Of a stretch of DNA of 64,000 nucleotides, positions 1 to 10,388 are shown piece by piece. The notes below the pieces were generated by a model, which saw nothing but the letters and a program-made list of their open reading frames with translations, had not been told where the DNA came from and did not search any database. Every line of letters begins with the position of its first letter. Within the stretch, counting starts at the first letter, position 1. Position numbers and translations under genes: made by a program. This DNA is from Syngnathus acus (Eukaryota > Chordata > Actinopteri > Syngnathiformes > Syngnathidae): positions 17,668,008-17,732,007 of the forward strand of contig NC_051089.1 in the NCBI RefSeq assembly GCF_901709675.1. Direction: 5' to 3'.

Positions 1-58
1 GCTGAATGAACAGGATAAGAGAGAAAAAAAAAGACACAACTGACCAAAAAGGCATAGG

Positions 59-268
59 CTAAACCTCACACTTATTTTTGCCCACCCTTTTTACGTGATC
101 AACCCATTCAGAACAATTAACGCAACCACCACACAATAGCAAAATAAAAGTAACACAAAGAAACATGTAGACATCAATTTTCTTTCTCGTATTTTTCAAT
201 AAACATTTGAACTCCAACATTGTTTGGCAATTTTTCAATTCATTATCAACATTATTCCATACTTTCAT
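59..268 (-). pseudogene. C-terminal remnant of a LINE ORF2
   Basis: A 69-codon reading frame begins with residues of the type WNNVDNELKNC followed by a lysine/leucine-rich tail. This matches the pattern (aromatic, N, hydrophobic, then FK..LK) that closes many CR1/L2-type LINE ORF2 proteins. No reverse transcriptase motif is present, so at most the extreme C-terminus survives. The surrounding bases are A/T-rich with no other coding signal. Assignment rests on a short motif; chance is possible. Confidence 0.35.
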
Positions 269-492
269 ACTGTTTACATAAATACATGGATCTTTTATTT
301 TTGAGCTAGATTTTATTTTCTCAAATTTTTGCTTAACTCAAAACTTGTATCAAGATTCCCTTTTCTTAATCATATTTTCTATATTACTAGGCAACTGATG
401 ATAATACAATTCATACCTCAGTGCTATTATATAAATCAATACTACCCCACATTACACCACTCTTAATAAATAATCCATTTGATGATTCTCTA
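269..492. other. A/T-rich stretch without a recognised feature
   Basis: No open frame with family resemblance and no clear repeat signature is visible. It may be the 3' flank of the LINE remnant just before it, or old host sequence. Confidence 0.4.
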
Positions 493-1073
493 TACCGTAT
501 TTTTCGGACTATAGGTCGCGTTTTTTTTCATAGTTTGGGTGGGGGGGCGACTTATACTCAGGAGCGACTTATATGTGTAATTATTCACAAATTTTTACTT
601 GATCATCAACACATTACTGACTTACTAGTATAGTTGATCACTTCCAATGTTATTTTCACTTTAAACCGCATGAGGGCGCACTATGGCTGTGGAATAATTG
701 GAGCCTCACTGACAATGAGTTCCATTCACTGACTTCCGAAGTCAGGAGATTTTATGATTTGGAGTGACACAGATGGTTCGATAAACTTGTCATTTATGTT
801 ATAGTTATTTGATATATAGTTTATTTAGAGTAGCAACGTCTATGTTGTTCGACTTCAGTAGTTTCCGATTGTCTAACAAGGCCGTGAAGGCGGGGGGGGG
901 GGGGGAAGAGCGATCCAGGGCGCTTGCTTATAGCACTGTGTTGGCTCATATGTTGAGCTCTTGTTTTGTGAAATAAAGAGCCGGTTACCAAACCCACGTC
1001 TTACCTGGTACTTTAGTAACGCCACAATATAGTTACATATGTAGATCTGTGGAATAATTGGAGCCACAACTGA

Positions 1074-1185
1074 CGACGAGGCTGAGGACGAGGCTAACGA
1101 CGAGGCTGACGACGAAGCTGACGACGAGGCTGACGACGAGGCTGACGACGAGGCTGACGACAAGGCTGACGACAAGGCTGACGTA
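1074..1185. repeat. 12-bp microsatellite (GACGACGAGGCT)n
   Basis: About nine near-perfect copies of a 12-bp unit lie inside the M1 tandem array. They create a spurious serine/alanine-rich frame on the minus strand. This is a local expansion of a GACGAG motif that appears once in neighbouring units. Confidence 0.85.
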
Positions 1186-1657
1186 AGCGGCGCACGTAGT
1201 TCCGGAGTGAACAGCTGTTTTTTTTGTTTTTTTTTAAAGTGACACAGCGGATGAAGATTCCGATGGATTTAATGATTTGGAGTGACACGGTTGGTTCGTT
1301 AATATTGTTGTTTATATTACATTTATTTGATATATCTAGTCTGACGTCAGCGGCGCACGTAGTCAACAGCTGGTTGTTTTTTTTTAAGTGACACAAAACG
1401 AAGATTCCGATGGATTTAATGATTTGGAGTGACACTGATGGTTTGATAAAATTGTTGTTTATATTATTGTTATTTGATATATAGTTTATATATTGTTATA
1501 TGGGCCTGTGGAATAATTTGAACTGCAACTGATGACGAGTCCGACGTCAGCGGCGCACCACACACGCGCCGTTGTTTACATAAAGGATGAACAATTCGAT
1601 TGATGGATTTAATGATTTGGAGTGATACAGATGGTTTGATAAAATTGTTGTTTATAT

Positions 1658-1967
1658 AATAAATAATAAAGTCCCAATGATCGTCACACACACATCTGGG
1701 TGTGGTGAAATTTGTCCTCTGCATTTAACCCATCCCCGTGTGATTTTAATCCATCCCCTGGGGGAGAGGGGAGCAGTGAGCAGCAGCGGTGCCGCGCTCG
1801 GGAATCAGTTGGTGATCTAACCCCCCCAATTCCAACCCTTAATGCTGAGTGCCAAGCAGGGAGGCAATGGGTCCCATTTTTATAGTCTTTGGTATGACCC
1901 GGCCGGGGTTTGAACCCACAACCTTCCAGTCTCAGGGCGGACACTCTACCACTAGGCCACTGAGCTG
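1658..1967 (-). mobile_element. tRNA-derived SINE, copy 1 (family S1)
   Basis: Read on the minus strand, the head carries an RNA polymerase III A box (TGGCCTAGTGGTAGAG) and B box (GGTTTGAACCC complement, GGTTCAAACCC). A body of about 200 bp follows, then a tail based on CTTTAA/TTATT. The flanks GTTTATAT at 1650-1657 and 1968-1975 are an exact 8-bp target-site duplication, fixing the boundaries. It sits in the M1 tandem array. Four more copies of the family occur in this window. Confidence 0.9.
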
Positions 1968-2395
1968 GTTTATATTACATTTATTTGATATATCTAGTCT
2001 GACGTCAGCGGCGCACGTAGTCAACAGCTGGTTGTTTTTTTTTTAAGTGACACAAAACGAAGATTCCGATGGATTTAATGATTTGGAGTGACACTGATGG
2101 TTTGATAAAATTGTTGTTTATATTATAGTTATTTGATATATAGTTTATATATCGTTATATGGGCCTGTGGAATAATTTGAACTGCAACTGACGACGAGTC
2201 CGACGTCAGCGGCGCGCCGCACACGCGCCGTTGTTTACATAAAGAACGAACAATTCGATCGATGGATTTAATGATTTGGAGTGACACAGATGGTTTGATA
2301 AAATTGTTGTTTATATTGTGGAATAATTTGAACTGCAACTGACGACAAGTCCGACATCAGCAGCGCGCTGCACACGCGGCGTTGTTTACATAAAG

Positions 2396-3286
2396 CACTG
2401 GTCTACAACCTTTTTTGCGCCACGGACCGGTTACGTGTCAGAAATATTTTCGCGGACCGGCCTTTATATAAATAAATAATACATTTCTGTAAATAAATAA
2501 TACATTTATAATAAATATATAAATACGATGAAATAAAATGACACGACTGGCATAAAACAAGTATAAACGACATAAAAATAAAACTCACCATTACGTTGAA
2601 TTAGTGGGAGCACTGAGCTTGTTTCTCAGAAACGAGCCGGTCCCATCTAGGCGTAATCGGAGACAATGACACCCGAAGTGGTTAAGGTTTGTCTTTTAAT
2701 ACAGGATGCTTGGTCTCCATGTGCCGAAGCAGTTTTGAAGGCTTCATTGCCTCGTTAGCTAGCCTGTCACCACATAATATGCAGAGTGGGCTTGGCGCGT
2801 CAGTCACCTGTGGCGATAAAGCCATATTTTAAGTAGGACTCCAGAAATGTTGTTTTAAATGCAGCTTTCCTTTTCTTAGAAGTCGTAGCCTCTTCTTCTT
2901 CCGTCTCCTCATTGGGCTTTTTTCCATTTCCGAAGAAGCTTTCCAAATATCTGTTTCTTGCTCATATTTGCTTGCTTCGCGGGCTCGACGGAGATGACAT
3001 GTCACGTGACCGAGACGAGCATCTTGACCTGAACCGACGGATGTAATTGGGAGAGAATCACCAATATTTTTATATTTTTGAAAATAAATTCTAACTCATT
3101 TTTGCTAGCCTTGCGGGCTCGACTGGGGAAGCATGTCACGTGACCGGGACGAGCGCCTTGACCTGAATTAATTGATCGTTGATAAAAAAAACAAAAAACT
3201 TATATTTTTCTGTGCGGCTTGGCGGCCCGGTACCAAGTAACCCACGGACCGGTAGTGATCCGCGGACCGGGGGTTGGGGACCCCTG
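2396..3286 (-). mobile_element. hAT element with BED-finger remnant
   Basis: The ends (CACTGGTCTACAACC and GGTTGGGGACCCCTG) are imperfect terminal inverted repeats of the CAGGGGTC type. They are flanked by an exact 8-bp duplication, ACATAAAG (2388-2395, 3287-3294), diagnostic of hAT transposition. Internally, two copies of a motif containing CATGTCACGTGACCG occur about 130 bp apart. The only coding trace is a frameshifted BED zinc finger on the minus strand. Non-autonomous deletion derivative. Confidence 0.9.
2682..2882 (-). pseudogene. BED zinc-finger fragment of a hAT transposase
   Basis: Conceptual translation on the minus strand gives KRKAAFKTTFLESYLKYGF, then after a one-base frame change CILCGDRLANEAMKPSKLL followed by RHMETKH. 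The pattern C-x2-C ... H-x4-H with conserved aromatic and leucine positions is a BED-type zinc finger of the kind found at the N-terminus of ZBED5-like hAT transposases. The remainder of the transposase is absent, so it is a dead remnant. Confidence 0.7.
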
Positions 3287-3979
3287 ACATAAAGGACGAA
3301 GAATTTGATCGATAGAGTCGTTGATTTGGAGTGACAGATGGTTTGATAAAATTGTTGTTTATATTATAGTTATTTGATATATAGTTTATATATCGTTATA
3401 TGGGCCTGTGGAATAATTAGAACTGCAACTGACGACGAGTCCGACACACGCACACGCGCCGTTGTTTACAGAAAGGACGAAGAATTCGATCGATGGATTC
3501 AATGTTTTGGAGTGACACAGATGGTTTGATAAACGTATTATTTATGTTAGAGTTATTTGAAAAACTGTTAATTTTACGTCAGGCCCGTTCTCAGCTCCTC
3601 GTTTGTGTTTATGTCACGTTAGCATACCGTATCGTTTAGCCTATTTTTGCTGGTTCATGTCTGTACTTGGTGTTGAATTTTCTCAAATAAATTTCCCCCA
3701 AAATGCGACTTAAACTCCGGTGCGACTTATATATGTTTCCCCCCCTTTATTGTGCATTTTATGGCTGATGCGACTTGTACTCCAGAGCGACTTTTAATCC
3801 GAAAAATACGGTAATTAGAATTTTTTATATTGCTTACAGCTCACGTCATTAAAATGCAAAATGTTTTTTTATGAGTGGGATATGCATTTTCTCATATTTC
3901 TAAACCATATGTTATACAGGGTACAACAAATGAATAATACAAAATGGACAATGAATGTTGGATCAAGAAATCATTCCTT

Positions 3980-4370
3980 TGTCATGGATCGGAATGGAGC
4001 AGGGCGACCAAATGCAGCTTGGACCCTGGTTTATTTAGGGAAAAGGGAATTGGAATGGAGCATGAAGGGAAAACAGACTGGAACTGGCAAACTAATTTAA
4101 CAGCATCACAAAACACCAGCAGGACTGACTGCCCGACAGGGATGGCAAACGGAAAACAACCGAGGCAAAAACAGAAAGGCAGGAACGACGAGAGACAAGA
4201 AATAATCCGACAAGGTTGTGACACACAGACAGGACTTAAATACACGACAGGTAACGAGAGGCAGGTGAGGATGATCACACTGATAGGCACACAGGAGGGG
4301 AGGGGCAAGCACACAGACACACGGACAGAAACTATGACAATATGGACACGATCGGGGACGAGTCGTGACA
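3980..4370 (-). mobile_element. Solo LTR, Ty3/gypsy type (family G1)
   Basis: Read on the minus strand the segment begins TGTCACGACTCG and ends ATCCATGACA, the TG...CA form of an LTR. It contains a TATTTAAG promoter-like box and an AATAAA signal near its end. A second copy in the same orientation lies at 36907-37632. No gag or pol of matching orientation adjoins either, so both look like solo LTRs left by LTR-LTR recombination. No clean target duplication is visible. Confidence 0.7.
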
Positions 4371-5035
4371 TTATTATTATAGCAATTGAGTTAGCTATTT
4401 TAGATTTCACCAAATTTGTCGACTATTATATTTTCCAATTGAATTTGTAGTCCAAAATAATACCTGATATTAAATGATATTTAAAAAAAAGAATAATAAT
4501 AATAATAATTACATTTATATTGCACTTTACATTGCATAGAATCTCAAAGTGCTACAAAAATGCTTTTTTTAAAATAAATGTCTTAAGACCGTTTTTAAAA
4601 GTGTCAACCGATTGTGGTGCTCTCAGGTGGACATTCCACAGTTTTAGAGGTTTTGAAGCGGTAGGTGTTTGATGAGCGGAGACTCTGTGTGGAAGACTGG
4701 AGAGTGACTAGTTCCTTAAGGTAAGTTGCCGTGGACGCATTGATGAGTTAACAGGGAGATTTTATATTCAGTCCGAAAGGAAATGGGAAGCCAGTGTGAT
4801 TGTTAATTGATAATAATAATAATAATAATAATACATTTTATTTATAAGGCGCCTTTCAAGGCACTCAAGGTCGCCGTACAGACATAAAATAGCATAAATA
4901 ATGACCGGAGCGCAGCGGCAGCAAGTCGCGCCAGCGTTCACTCACATCCGGTAAACACAATTACAACATATTATCGGGTTAAAAAAACGTGACCTACTTA
5001 TACACTATGTACAAAATAAGCTGCGTTATTTTAGC
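4371..5035. repeat. Short-repeat-rich non-coding stretch with (AAT)n
   Basis: (AAT)n runs occur near 4372-4380, 4488-4509 and 4808-4833. Each is followed by phrases typical of teleost interspersed-repeat tails (ACATTTATATTGCAC, TTTTATTTATAAGGCGCC). On the minus strand the segment next to 5035 would be the tdh 3' untranslated region, and an AATAAA occurs near 4840. No open frame is supported. Confidence 0.45.
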
Positions 5036-5437
<402 letters not shown>

Positions 5438-5580
5438 TTAGAGCTTTTGAAGGGGGGGACGGGTTTTTCCACATCCTGCAGTGACAGGGTGGGGCGGAGA
5501 TTGGCTATGTTTCTGAGGTAAAAGGATGATGTTTTGCAGATGTGTTTGATGTGGGCCTTGTAATCGAGGCGGGGGTCCAT

Positions 5581-6002
5581 TCACACATCGAGGTAGGTGA
5601 CGACGGATGACAGCGGGATGTCCTGACCAGAGAAAGTGATTAGGGATGATTTGACCTGGTGTGGAGTGCCGATGAAGATGGCTTCTGTTTTGCAGCTGTT
5701 TAATTGCAGGAAGTTTTCTCTTATCCACGCTTTTATTTCATCCAGGCAGATGGTGAGTGCAGTAGAGGTTGAATGAGGTGTTTGGTCCAGTTTTATGTAG
5801 AGCTGTGTGTCATCATCATGGCAATGGTAGGAAAAACCATAATTGCTGATGGCACGGCCAAGGGGTAACAGGGTGAAGAGGGTGAGACCGAGTACAGATC
5901 CTTGGTGGACACCACAGGTGATAGGCTGGGTCCGGGACTTTGCACCTCCCAAGGATACGCACTCGGTCCGTTCAGAGAGATAGGATATGAACCAGTCCAG
6001 AG
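5581..6002 (-). pseudogene. L2-1 reverse transcriptase, C-terminal half
   Basis: Residues run from CVSLGGAKSRTQPITCGVHQ through GSVLG (RT block 4) to a degenerate catalytic block CHDDDTQLYIKL where YADDTQLY is expected, then LQLNSCKTEAIFIGTPHQ. The frame breaks near 5581. Beyond it a shifted frame retains LRNIA-type residues up to about 5440. The altered catalytic box and frame break make it non-functional. It continues upstream at 6936 after removal of the nested hAT. Confidence 0.75.
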
Positions 6003-6364
6003 CAGTGTTCCCTCTAAGCGGCGCAGCTGCGCAATTGTGCACTGGTCGCGCAGTCTCTGCGCACAAGAAACTCCAGGCTGCGCACACAAAAACAAATCTG
6101 CATAAACTGATTCATTAATATCTAATGTTAGACGTAAACTCATCTAATTAAGTGGACGAATGATTTTCTTTCTGTGCTTTCAGGAATTGACAGGTGTCCA
6201 GCCAATGATACGATATGGTTCACTTATGCTACATAGCCAATCATAGGATTGACAGTGCCTGAACATGTGTCCTGCCCATCCGTGCCGCGCAGGTTAGCTA
6301 GCTAACGACAGTGCGGCGGAGTCAAGCGATGCAAATGCGAAATTATTTAATCGTGGCGAAATGA

Positions 6365-6916
6365 ATGAGCAGCGACACATCCACTGGCCAAGCCAAAATA
6401 AATAAGAGATGCCACAGTTCTTGTGAGATTGAATGGCTGTTGGAGTGTGTGCAAGTGCAAGAGGAAATGGTGAAACTGGGTGAGATTTTTTCGAATGTGA
6501 AAGGTCTCCTCTGCAAAACATGGAGCGAAGCCAAAGTGACGGGCGAGTTTACGGAGGGAAAAATATGGAAGGAATGGAAGTTGGACTACATCAAGCGTCA
6601 CATTCAGCAGAAATGTCATTTGAAAGCTGTTGGAATTGTACAAAGACTCAAGATGGGACAGGGGATCGGTACATTATTGTGCGAGAGCGCAAAAGACCGA
6701 CAGAAAAGGAATGAGCTGTCACACAAAACAAAATCCGACCCCCCGAGCAAGTTAAAGTTTGCATTGACAATATTTTATTTATGTATGTATGTATGTATGT
6801 ATGTATGTATGTATGTATGTGTTGGTTTGTTTATTCATCTATTATTTAATCTGGTGTTTCACACAGTGGTCCACAGTGTGCACAGGGACCTTGTGTGTTT
6901 GCACTTGAAAAATTAG
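6365..6916 (+). CDS. Truncated hAT transposase N-terminus (KIAA1586-like finger)
   Basis: The 183-codon frame includes CKTWSEAKVTGEFTEGKIW followed by WKLDYIKRHIQQKCHLKAV. The spacing C...W-x-x...H-x5-H resembles the zinc-binding N-terminal domain of hAT transposases and of the domesticated KIAA1586/ZMYM-like proteins. One of the expected cysteines appears to be replaced. No RNase-H-fold core or hATC dimerisation domain follows. The last third reads through a (TGTA)n repeat (MYVCMYVC) and ends at the element's own 3' terminal repeat, so the C-terminus is not natural. It may encode a DNA-binding-only product if transcribed; a chance survival of an open frame is equally possible. Confidence 0.5.
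   Translation: MSSDTSTGQAKINKRCHSSCEIEWLLECVQVQEEMVKLGEIFSNVKGLLCKTWSEAKVTGEFTEGKIWKEWKLDYIKRHIQQKCHLKAVGIVQRLKMGQGIGTLLCESAKDRQKRNELSHKTKSDPPSKLKFALTIFYLCMYVCMYVCMYVCVGLFIHLLFNLVFHTVVHSVHRDLVCLHLKN
6779..6821. repeat. (TGTA)n microsatellite
   Basis: About ten consecutive TGTA units lie inside the nested hAT element, within the reading frame described at 6365-6916. Confidence 0.95.
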
Positions 6917-6935
6917 AGGGAACACTGGTCCAGAG

Positions 6936-7557
6936 CGGAGTTGCAAAGTCCGATGGTGGAATGAAGGCGGTTTATGAGGATGGTGTGGTCGACGGTGTCA
7001 AAGGCAGCTGTGAGGTCTAGGAGGATGAGGAGGGAGGGAGAGCCGTCATCGGCTGCCATAAGAGTGTTGTTTGTGACCCTGAGCAGGGCTGTTTTGGTGC
7101 TGTGTGCGGGGCGGAAAATGGACTGAAATTTTTCGGCGAGGTTATTGCTGCAGAGGTGATGTTGTCGTTGGGTGGCGCTGATTTTCTCCAGGACCTTGGA
7201 GAGGAACGGGAGGTTGGAAATTGGTCTGTAGTTTGCGTGGATGTCTGGGTCTAGGGTTGGTTTCTTGAGAAGAGGAGTAATGATGGCTGGTTTCAGGGCT
7301 GACGGAACATGACCAGACAGTAGTTTTGGTGATCAGGGGCCTTATGGCATGAATGTTAAATTTAACAAGGGTTGTGGGAAAGGGTCCAGAACACAGGTGG
7401 AAGGTTTCATGCAACTGATGGTTTTCTCAACTTCCTGCTATGTACTTGGGGAAACGCAGTACAGAGGCTGGGGCGGTCCAGGCTGTGGGCTGGCAGTCAG
7501 AACGGATGGAGTGGGGGCGGCAGAGAGGGAAGAGCGAATATTATCCACTTTCATTCT
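6936..7557 (-). pseudogene. L2-1 reverse transcriptase, N-terminal half
   Basis: In minus-strand order the frames give FRMKVDNIRSSLSAAPTPS, then RT blocks including a GFRPAHST-like region and LLILLDLTAAFDTVDHTIL (block A, first catalytic aspartate). At least two frameshifts occur near 7140-7440. The 5' end joins 8860 after removal of the 7558-8859 insertion, giving a continuous FFRMKVDNIR reading. Confidence 0.7.
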
Positions 7558-7615
7558 CAGGGATGAGAACGGCAAATGAAAAAAACACTGAAAAGTAGCC
7601 GGGGTCTGGGGACCG

Positions 7616-7790
7616 CATGCCCCACTGGGGGGGCCTGTGCGCCCCCCACTTGCCGCAGGGGGCCAGGGGCCGCAGGCCCCCCCCAATGGGGGCCGCAGTG
7701 GGCCGGGGGCCACAGGCCCCTATTGAGGACCACAGGGCCCACAGGCCCCCATTGGGGGCCGCAGGGTGCCAGGGGCAACGCCCCAGAGGG
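7616..7790. repeat. GC-rich palindromic minisatellite
   Basis: Blocks such as GGGGGCCGCAG, GGGGCCACAGGCCCC and CCCCATTGGGG recur with 30-40 bp spacing and are self-complementary. GC content is far above the flanking sequence. Glycine/proline-rich open frames on both strands here are side-effects of the composition. Confidence 0.8.
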
Positions 7791-7930
7791 GGCTCACGGG
7801 GAAAAGCTCCCTGGAAACTCCTGGATTTTGGCAGTATAGCAACCCCAAAACCATTAATTTCATCACTCAATTTCAACAGTTTTGTTAAAAAAATATTCCT
7901 GCTTGGTGGGCTACCAACGTGAATATAATA

Positions 7931-8518
7931 CAGTCAAGCCTCGGTTTTCGACCACAATCCGTTTCAGAAGGCGGTTGGAGAAGCGAATCGGTTGAATTCC
8001 GAATCTATTTTTCCCATTTCATATAATGGAAAATTTTTAATCCGTTCCAAGACTTTTAGCATTTTTTCATTTGCGCGTTTTTGTCCGATCGCGCAACTGC
8101 AGCGCACCGCCGAACGCGCAACCGTAGCGCGTCGCCGACCGCGCAACTGCACCGCGCTGGTTGCATTATTGTGACAGAGTCGTCGCTGAAATTTTCAAAA
8201 TATTTTTAAACTCCTGATGTACTTTCCAAAATTCAAGTGGACCTAAGTGCGCAGGGAGCTTAATTTTGTCCGATCGCGCAACTGCAGCGCACCGCCGAAC
8301 GCGCAAACGTAGCGTGTCGCCGACCGCGCAACTGCACTGCGCTGATCGCATTATTGTGACAGAGCCGTCGCTGAAATTTAGAAAATATTTTTAAAGTCCT
8401 GATGTACTTTCCAAAATTTAAGTGGACCTCAGTGCGCAGGGAGCTTAATAGAGTCCAATCGCGCAACCGCAGCGCGCCAGGCGCTCACTGTCGCATTGCT
8501 TTAAGAGCGTCTTTGTGT
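7931..8518 (-). mobile_element. Truncated pogo/Tigger-like element (family T1)
   Basis: One terminus, CAGTCAAGCCTCGGTTTTCG, follows TA at 7929-7930. The body has two ~182-bp tandem units (containing GCGCAACTGCAGCGCACCGC) that also occur in the complete copy at 49921-50791. Homology ends at about 8518, inside the counterpart of the transposase start region, so the other terminus is lost. It lies inside the 7558-8859 element. Confidence 0.75.
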
Positions 8519-8865
8519 TCCGAGTTGTAAGATGACGCTGCTCTTGAGCCATGCCCATCTGAAGCAGTTCCTGATCCCGTTCGATTTGTCTATTTCCCTG
8601 GCACGATCCTCGTCTTTTTTCTCTAAAACGTTCACCATGGTGGCTAAAACTTTTGCTAATTAGGCAAATGAGTTGGCAAATGATGTGACAAAAGTAGCGC
8701 CAAAATGCTGCCGAAAATAAGGCGGCTGTTGTCGCAATACTGCTGCCAGCCGCCCCCCCCCCATATAAAAACAATTTTCTCAACGGATCTACACGATTTA
8801 CGAAAATGATACTCCCGACGGAAAAAAACACGGAAATCCGCGAAAGATTCTCATCCCTGCATTCT

Positions 8866-9419
8866 GAAGAACGAAAGGAAGTTGTTGCATTGTTCAGCTG
8901 TTGTTGTTCTGTTTGTGGGAGTTTGTGGTTTCAGGAAGTGATTTATTGTTGAGAAAAGCTGCTTCGAGTTGCCGGGACTGTTTTTGATGATATTTGAGTA
9001 GAAATTTGCCTGTGCCTCCCTGAGTGACTTAGGCCTTTTGATGGTCCCCTGTACGCCATTTTGTGAACTGTAAGTCGCGAGGCGATGAACCGCCGCTCCA
9101 GGACACGCCCAGCAGCCTTCAATTTTTGGAGCTCGCTGGTGAACCAAGGAGCTGATCGAGAAAAGGAGACAGTTCGGGTTTGTAATGGGGCATGGGTGTC
9201 CAGAACACTGCTTAGGGATGTGTTGTAGAATGCCACTGATTCAGTAGCAGATGAATGGGTGGCAGAGGAGAGACGATTGAGGTCTGTAGTTAGGGTGGGT
9301 TTGAGGTTTCTGAGGTGTATTTGCTGTTTTAGTTTGGTTTGGGAGGAGGGGAAAGGCAGAGCCATGGAAATTACCTTGTGGTCGGACACTCCCATGTCAT
9401 AGGCAACTAGGTTGCTAAC
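8866..9419 (-). pseudogene. L2-1 linker after endonuclease
   Basis: Minus-strand frames read GVSDHKVISMALPFPS (the SDH block closing the endonuclease fold), SAPWFTSELQKLKAAGRVLE and AQANFYSNIIKNSPGNSK. This is the standard region between endonuclease and RT in L2/CR1 LINEs. Frames change near 9140, and the block ends at the nested element. Confidence 0.75.
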
Positions 9420-9938
9420 CTAGATGATAGACCTGGTGATGTCAGTGATGAACAAATCGGGTGTGTGGCCCTTCATATGAGTTGGGACATGGAAATGTTG
9501 TGAGAGGTTGAGGCAGTCGAGAAGTTGCATAAATTCACAGGCAAACAGGCAGGAAGGGTTATCTACGTGGATATTTAAGTTGCTGAGAATTACAACATTT
9601 GAAAATGAAGTGCAGAGTGTTGTAAGAAGGTCATTTATTTCTGAGATGAAGACTGAGTTTGGTTTGAGTTTGGGTGGCCCGTAGATGAGTAGTAGTGTCA
9701 AGGGAAAAGGTGGTTTACATTTAAAAGCAAGGCATTCAAATGAGGTTGGTGAGGGATGGGGAAGGGGTGTTATTTCTAGCTCATTTTTATGAAAAATGGC
9801 TAAGCCGCTCACCCGACCAGTACTGCGGGCTTTCTGAGTGTAGCTATATCCAGGTGAGCAGGCTATATTCAGGCTGGAATAAACCTCAGGCTGGTGCCAG
9901 GTTTCACAAAGACACATGATGTATAAGCCCTTGTCCAA
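9420..9938 (-). pseudogene. L2-1 apurinic-type endonuclease domain
   Basis: The 172-residue frame contains IMCLCETWHQPEVYSS (the conserved ETW with catalytic glutamate), an AIFHKNELEITPLP block, IYGPPKLKPNSVFI, and VVILSNLNIHVDNPS where GDLNIH is usual, so the catalytic GD pair is altered to SN. The N-terminal strand (SLTLKV, around 9990) is in another frame. The TDI end joins the SDH block by a frame change near 9420. Confidence 0.75.
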
Positions 9939-10190
9939 AATGTGTTCGTTGATGAGTGGTTACTTTAAGTGTGAGTGATTGGATGTTAAAAAGCTTTTTT
10001 TTGATTGTTAATAATGTGGTGAATGTCAGAAGTGGAATGAGGACACGGAAATTCACACCACGTTTTCCATGCTGCTGCTGAGTTTGTGGTGTACTCATGG
10101 TGTTTCCGTTGGTATTAACAGTACATGTGACAGAGCTCTGATGACGTGGAACAGATACGACGGGGCGCTCAGCTGAACAGATGGATGGTA

Positions 10191-10348
10191 TGTTGTGATC
10201 TGTCTCAGAGTATACAAACTTACAGCGATTGCTTCTGTGGATATATCGTGGACGGGAGAAAAGCCCAAGTTTTTTGATAACAAAAACAGGCTGGAAGTTC
10301 GTGATTTCTCAACTCCAGTAAGTGGGGGATGGAATATTTCATCCATCC
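10191..10348. other. Unassigned sequence between L2-1 and gypsy
   Basis: A short open frame on each strand shows no family resemblance. The segment lies between the start of the L2 coding region and the truncated gypsy leader. It could be L2 5'UTR or gypsy internal sequence. Confidence 0.3.
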
Positions 10349-10388
10349 TCAATCACACAGAAGCAGGACATCAACACTTCTGACACCA
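10349..10388 (-). mobile_element. Second gypsy leader stub (primer site and gag start)
   Basis: This stretch repeats, almost base for base, the sequence at 15406-15445: a TGGTGTCAGAAGT primer-binding-type motif and the gag start codon region, including TGATGTCCTGC. It adjoins the distal side of the 10389-11466 LTR. An LTR that closes one element therefore also opens a second, truncated one. Confidence 0.75.

Larger units (their letters stand above)
690..3545. repeat. Internal tandem units of family M1 (about 0.2 kb)
   Basis: The phrase GTGGAATAATT recurs at about 703, 1050, 1509, 2167, 2319 and 3408. GGAGTGACAC recurs at about 760, 1277, 1427, 2086, 2279 and 3511, with the weaker form GTGATAC near 1622. 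Between them come GACGTCAGCGGCGCAC and TTGTTTACATAAA. The order of these blocks is preserved, so this is a diverged tandem array with units between about 150 and 350 bp. The array is interrupted by the SINE and the hAT element. Confidence 0.75.
495..3811. mobile_element. Large TA-flanked inverted-repeat element (family M1)
   Basis: The termini are perfect 13-bp inverted repeats: CCGTATTTTTCGG at 495-507 and CCGAAAAATACGG at 3799-3811. Both are flanked by TA (493-494, 3812-3813), so a TA target duplication is the simplest reading. Next to each end are several 'GACTTATA/GCGACTT' motifs characteristic of this repeat. No transposase frame is visible, so it is non-autonomous. The inside consists mainly of diverged tandem units of about 0.2 kb and holds two younger insertions, a SINE (1658-1967) and a hAT (2396-3286). 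A truncated reverse-strand relative lies at 41789-42137. The TA duplication points to a Tc1/mariner-type mobiliser, but the superfamily is inference. Confidence 0.75.
6003..6927 (+). mobile_element. hAT element with an open zinc-finger frame
   Basis: Perfect 15-bp terminal inverted repeats CAGTGTTCCCTCTAA / TTAGAGGGAACACTG are flanked by an exact 8-bp duplication GTCCAGAG (5995-6002, 6928-6935). The element lies in the L2-1 RT. It contains one open frame on the plus strand (6365-6916) and a (TGTA)n microsatellite. The size (925 bp) and the lack of a DDE core make it a deletion derivative of a larger hAT. Confidence 0.9.
7558..8859. mobile_element. hAT-like non-autonomous element, CAGGGATGAGAA ends
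   Basis: Terminal inverted repeats CAGGGATGAGAA(C/T) lie at both ends. The flanking CATTCT (7552-7557, 8860-8865) is duplicated and restores the L2 frame when one copy is kept. The exact match is 6 bp, so the superfamily (hAT with an eroded 8-bp site, or another) is left open. It contains a GC-rich minisatellite (7616-7790) and a truncated Tigger-like insert (7931-8518). Confidence 0.75.

Noticed and set aside
873-1175. Serine/alanine-rich open frame on the minus strand
   Set aside because: It is the translation of the (GACGACGAGGCT)n microsatellite; no initiation context or family similarity.
3944-4450. 168-codon plus-strand open frame
   Set aside because: It lies antisense across the solo LTR 3980-4370, and the second LTR copy does not preserve it.
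7438-7922. Several glycine/proline/alanine-rich open frames on both strands
   Set aside because: They arise from the GC-rich minisatellite at 7616-7790 and overlap each other in antisense.
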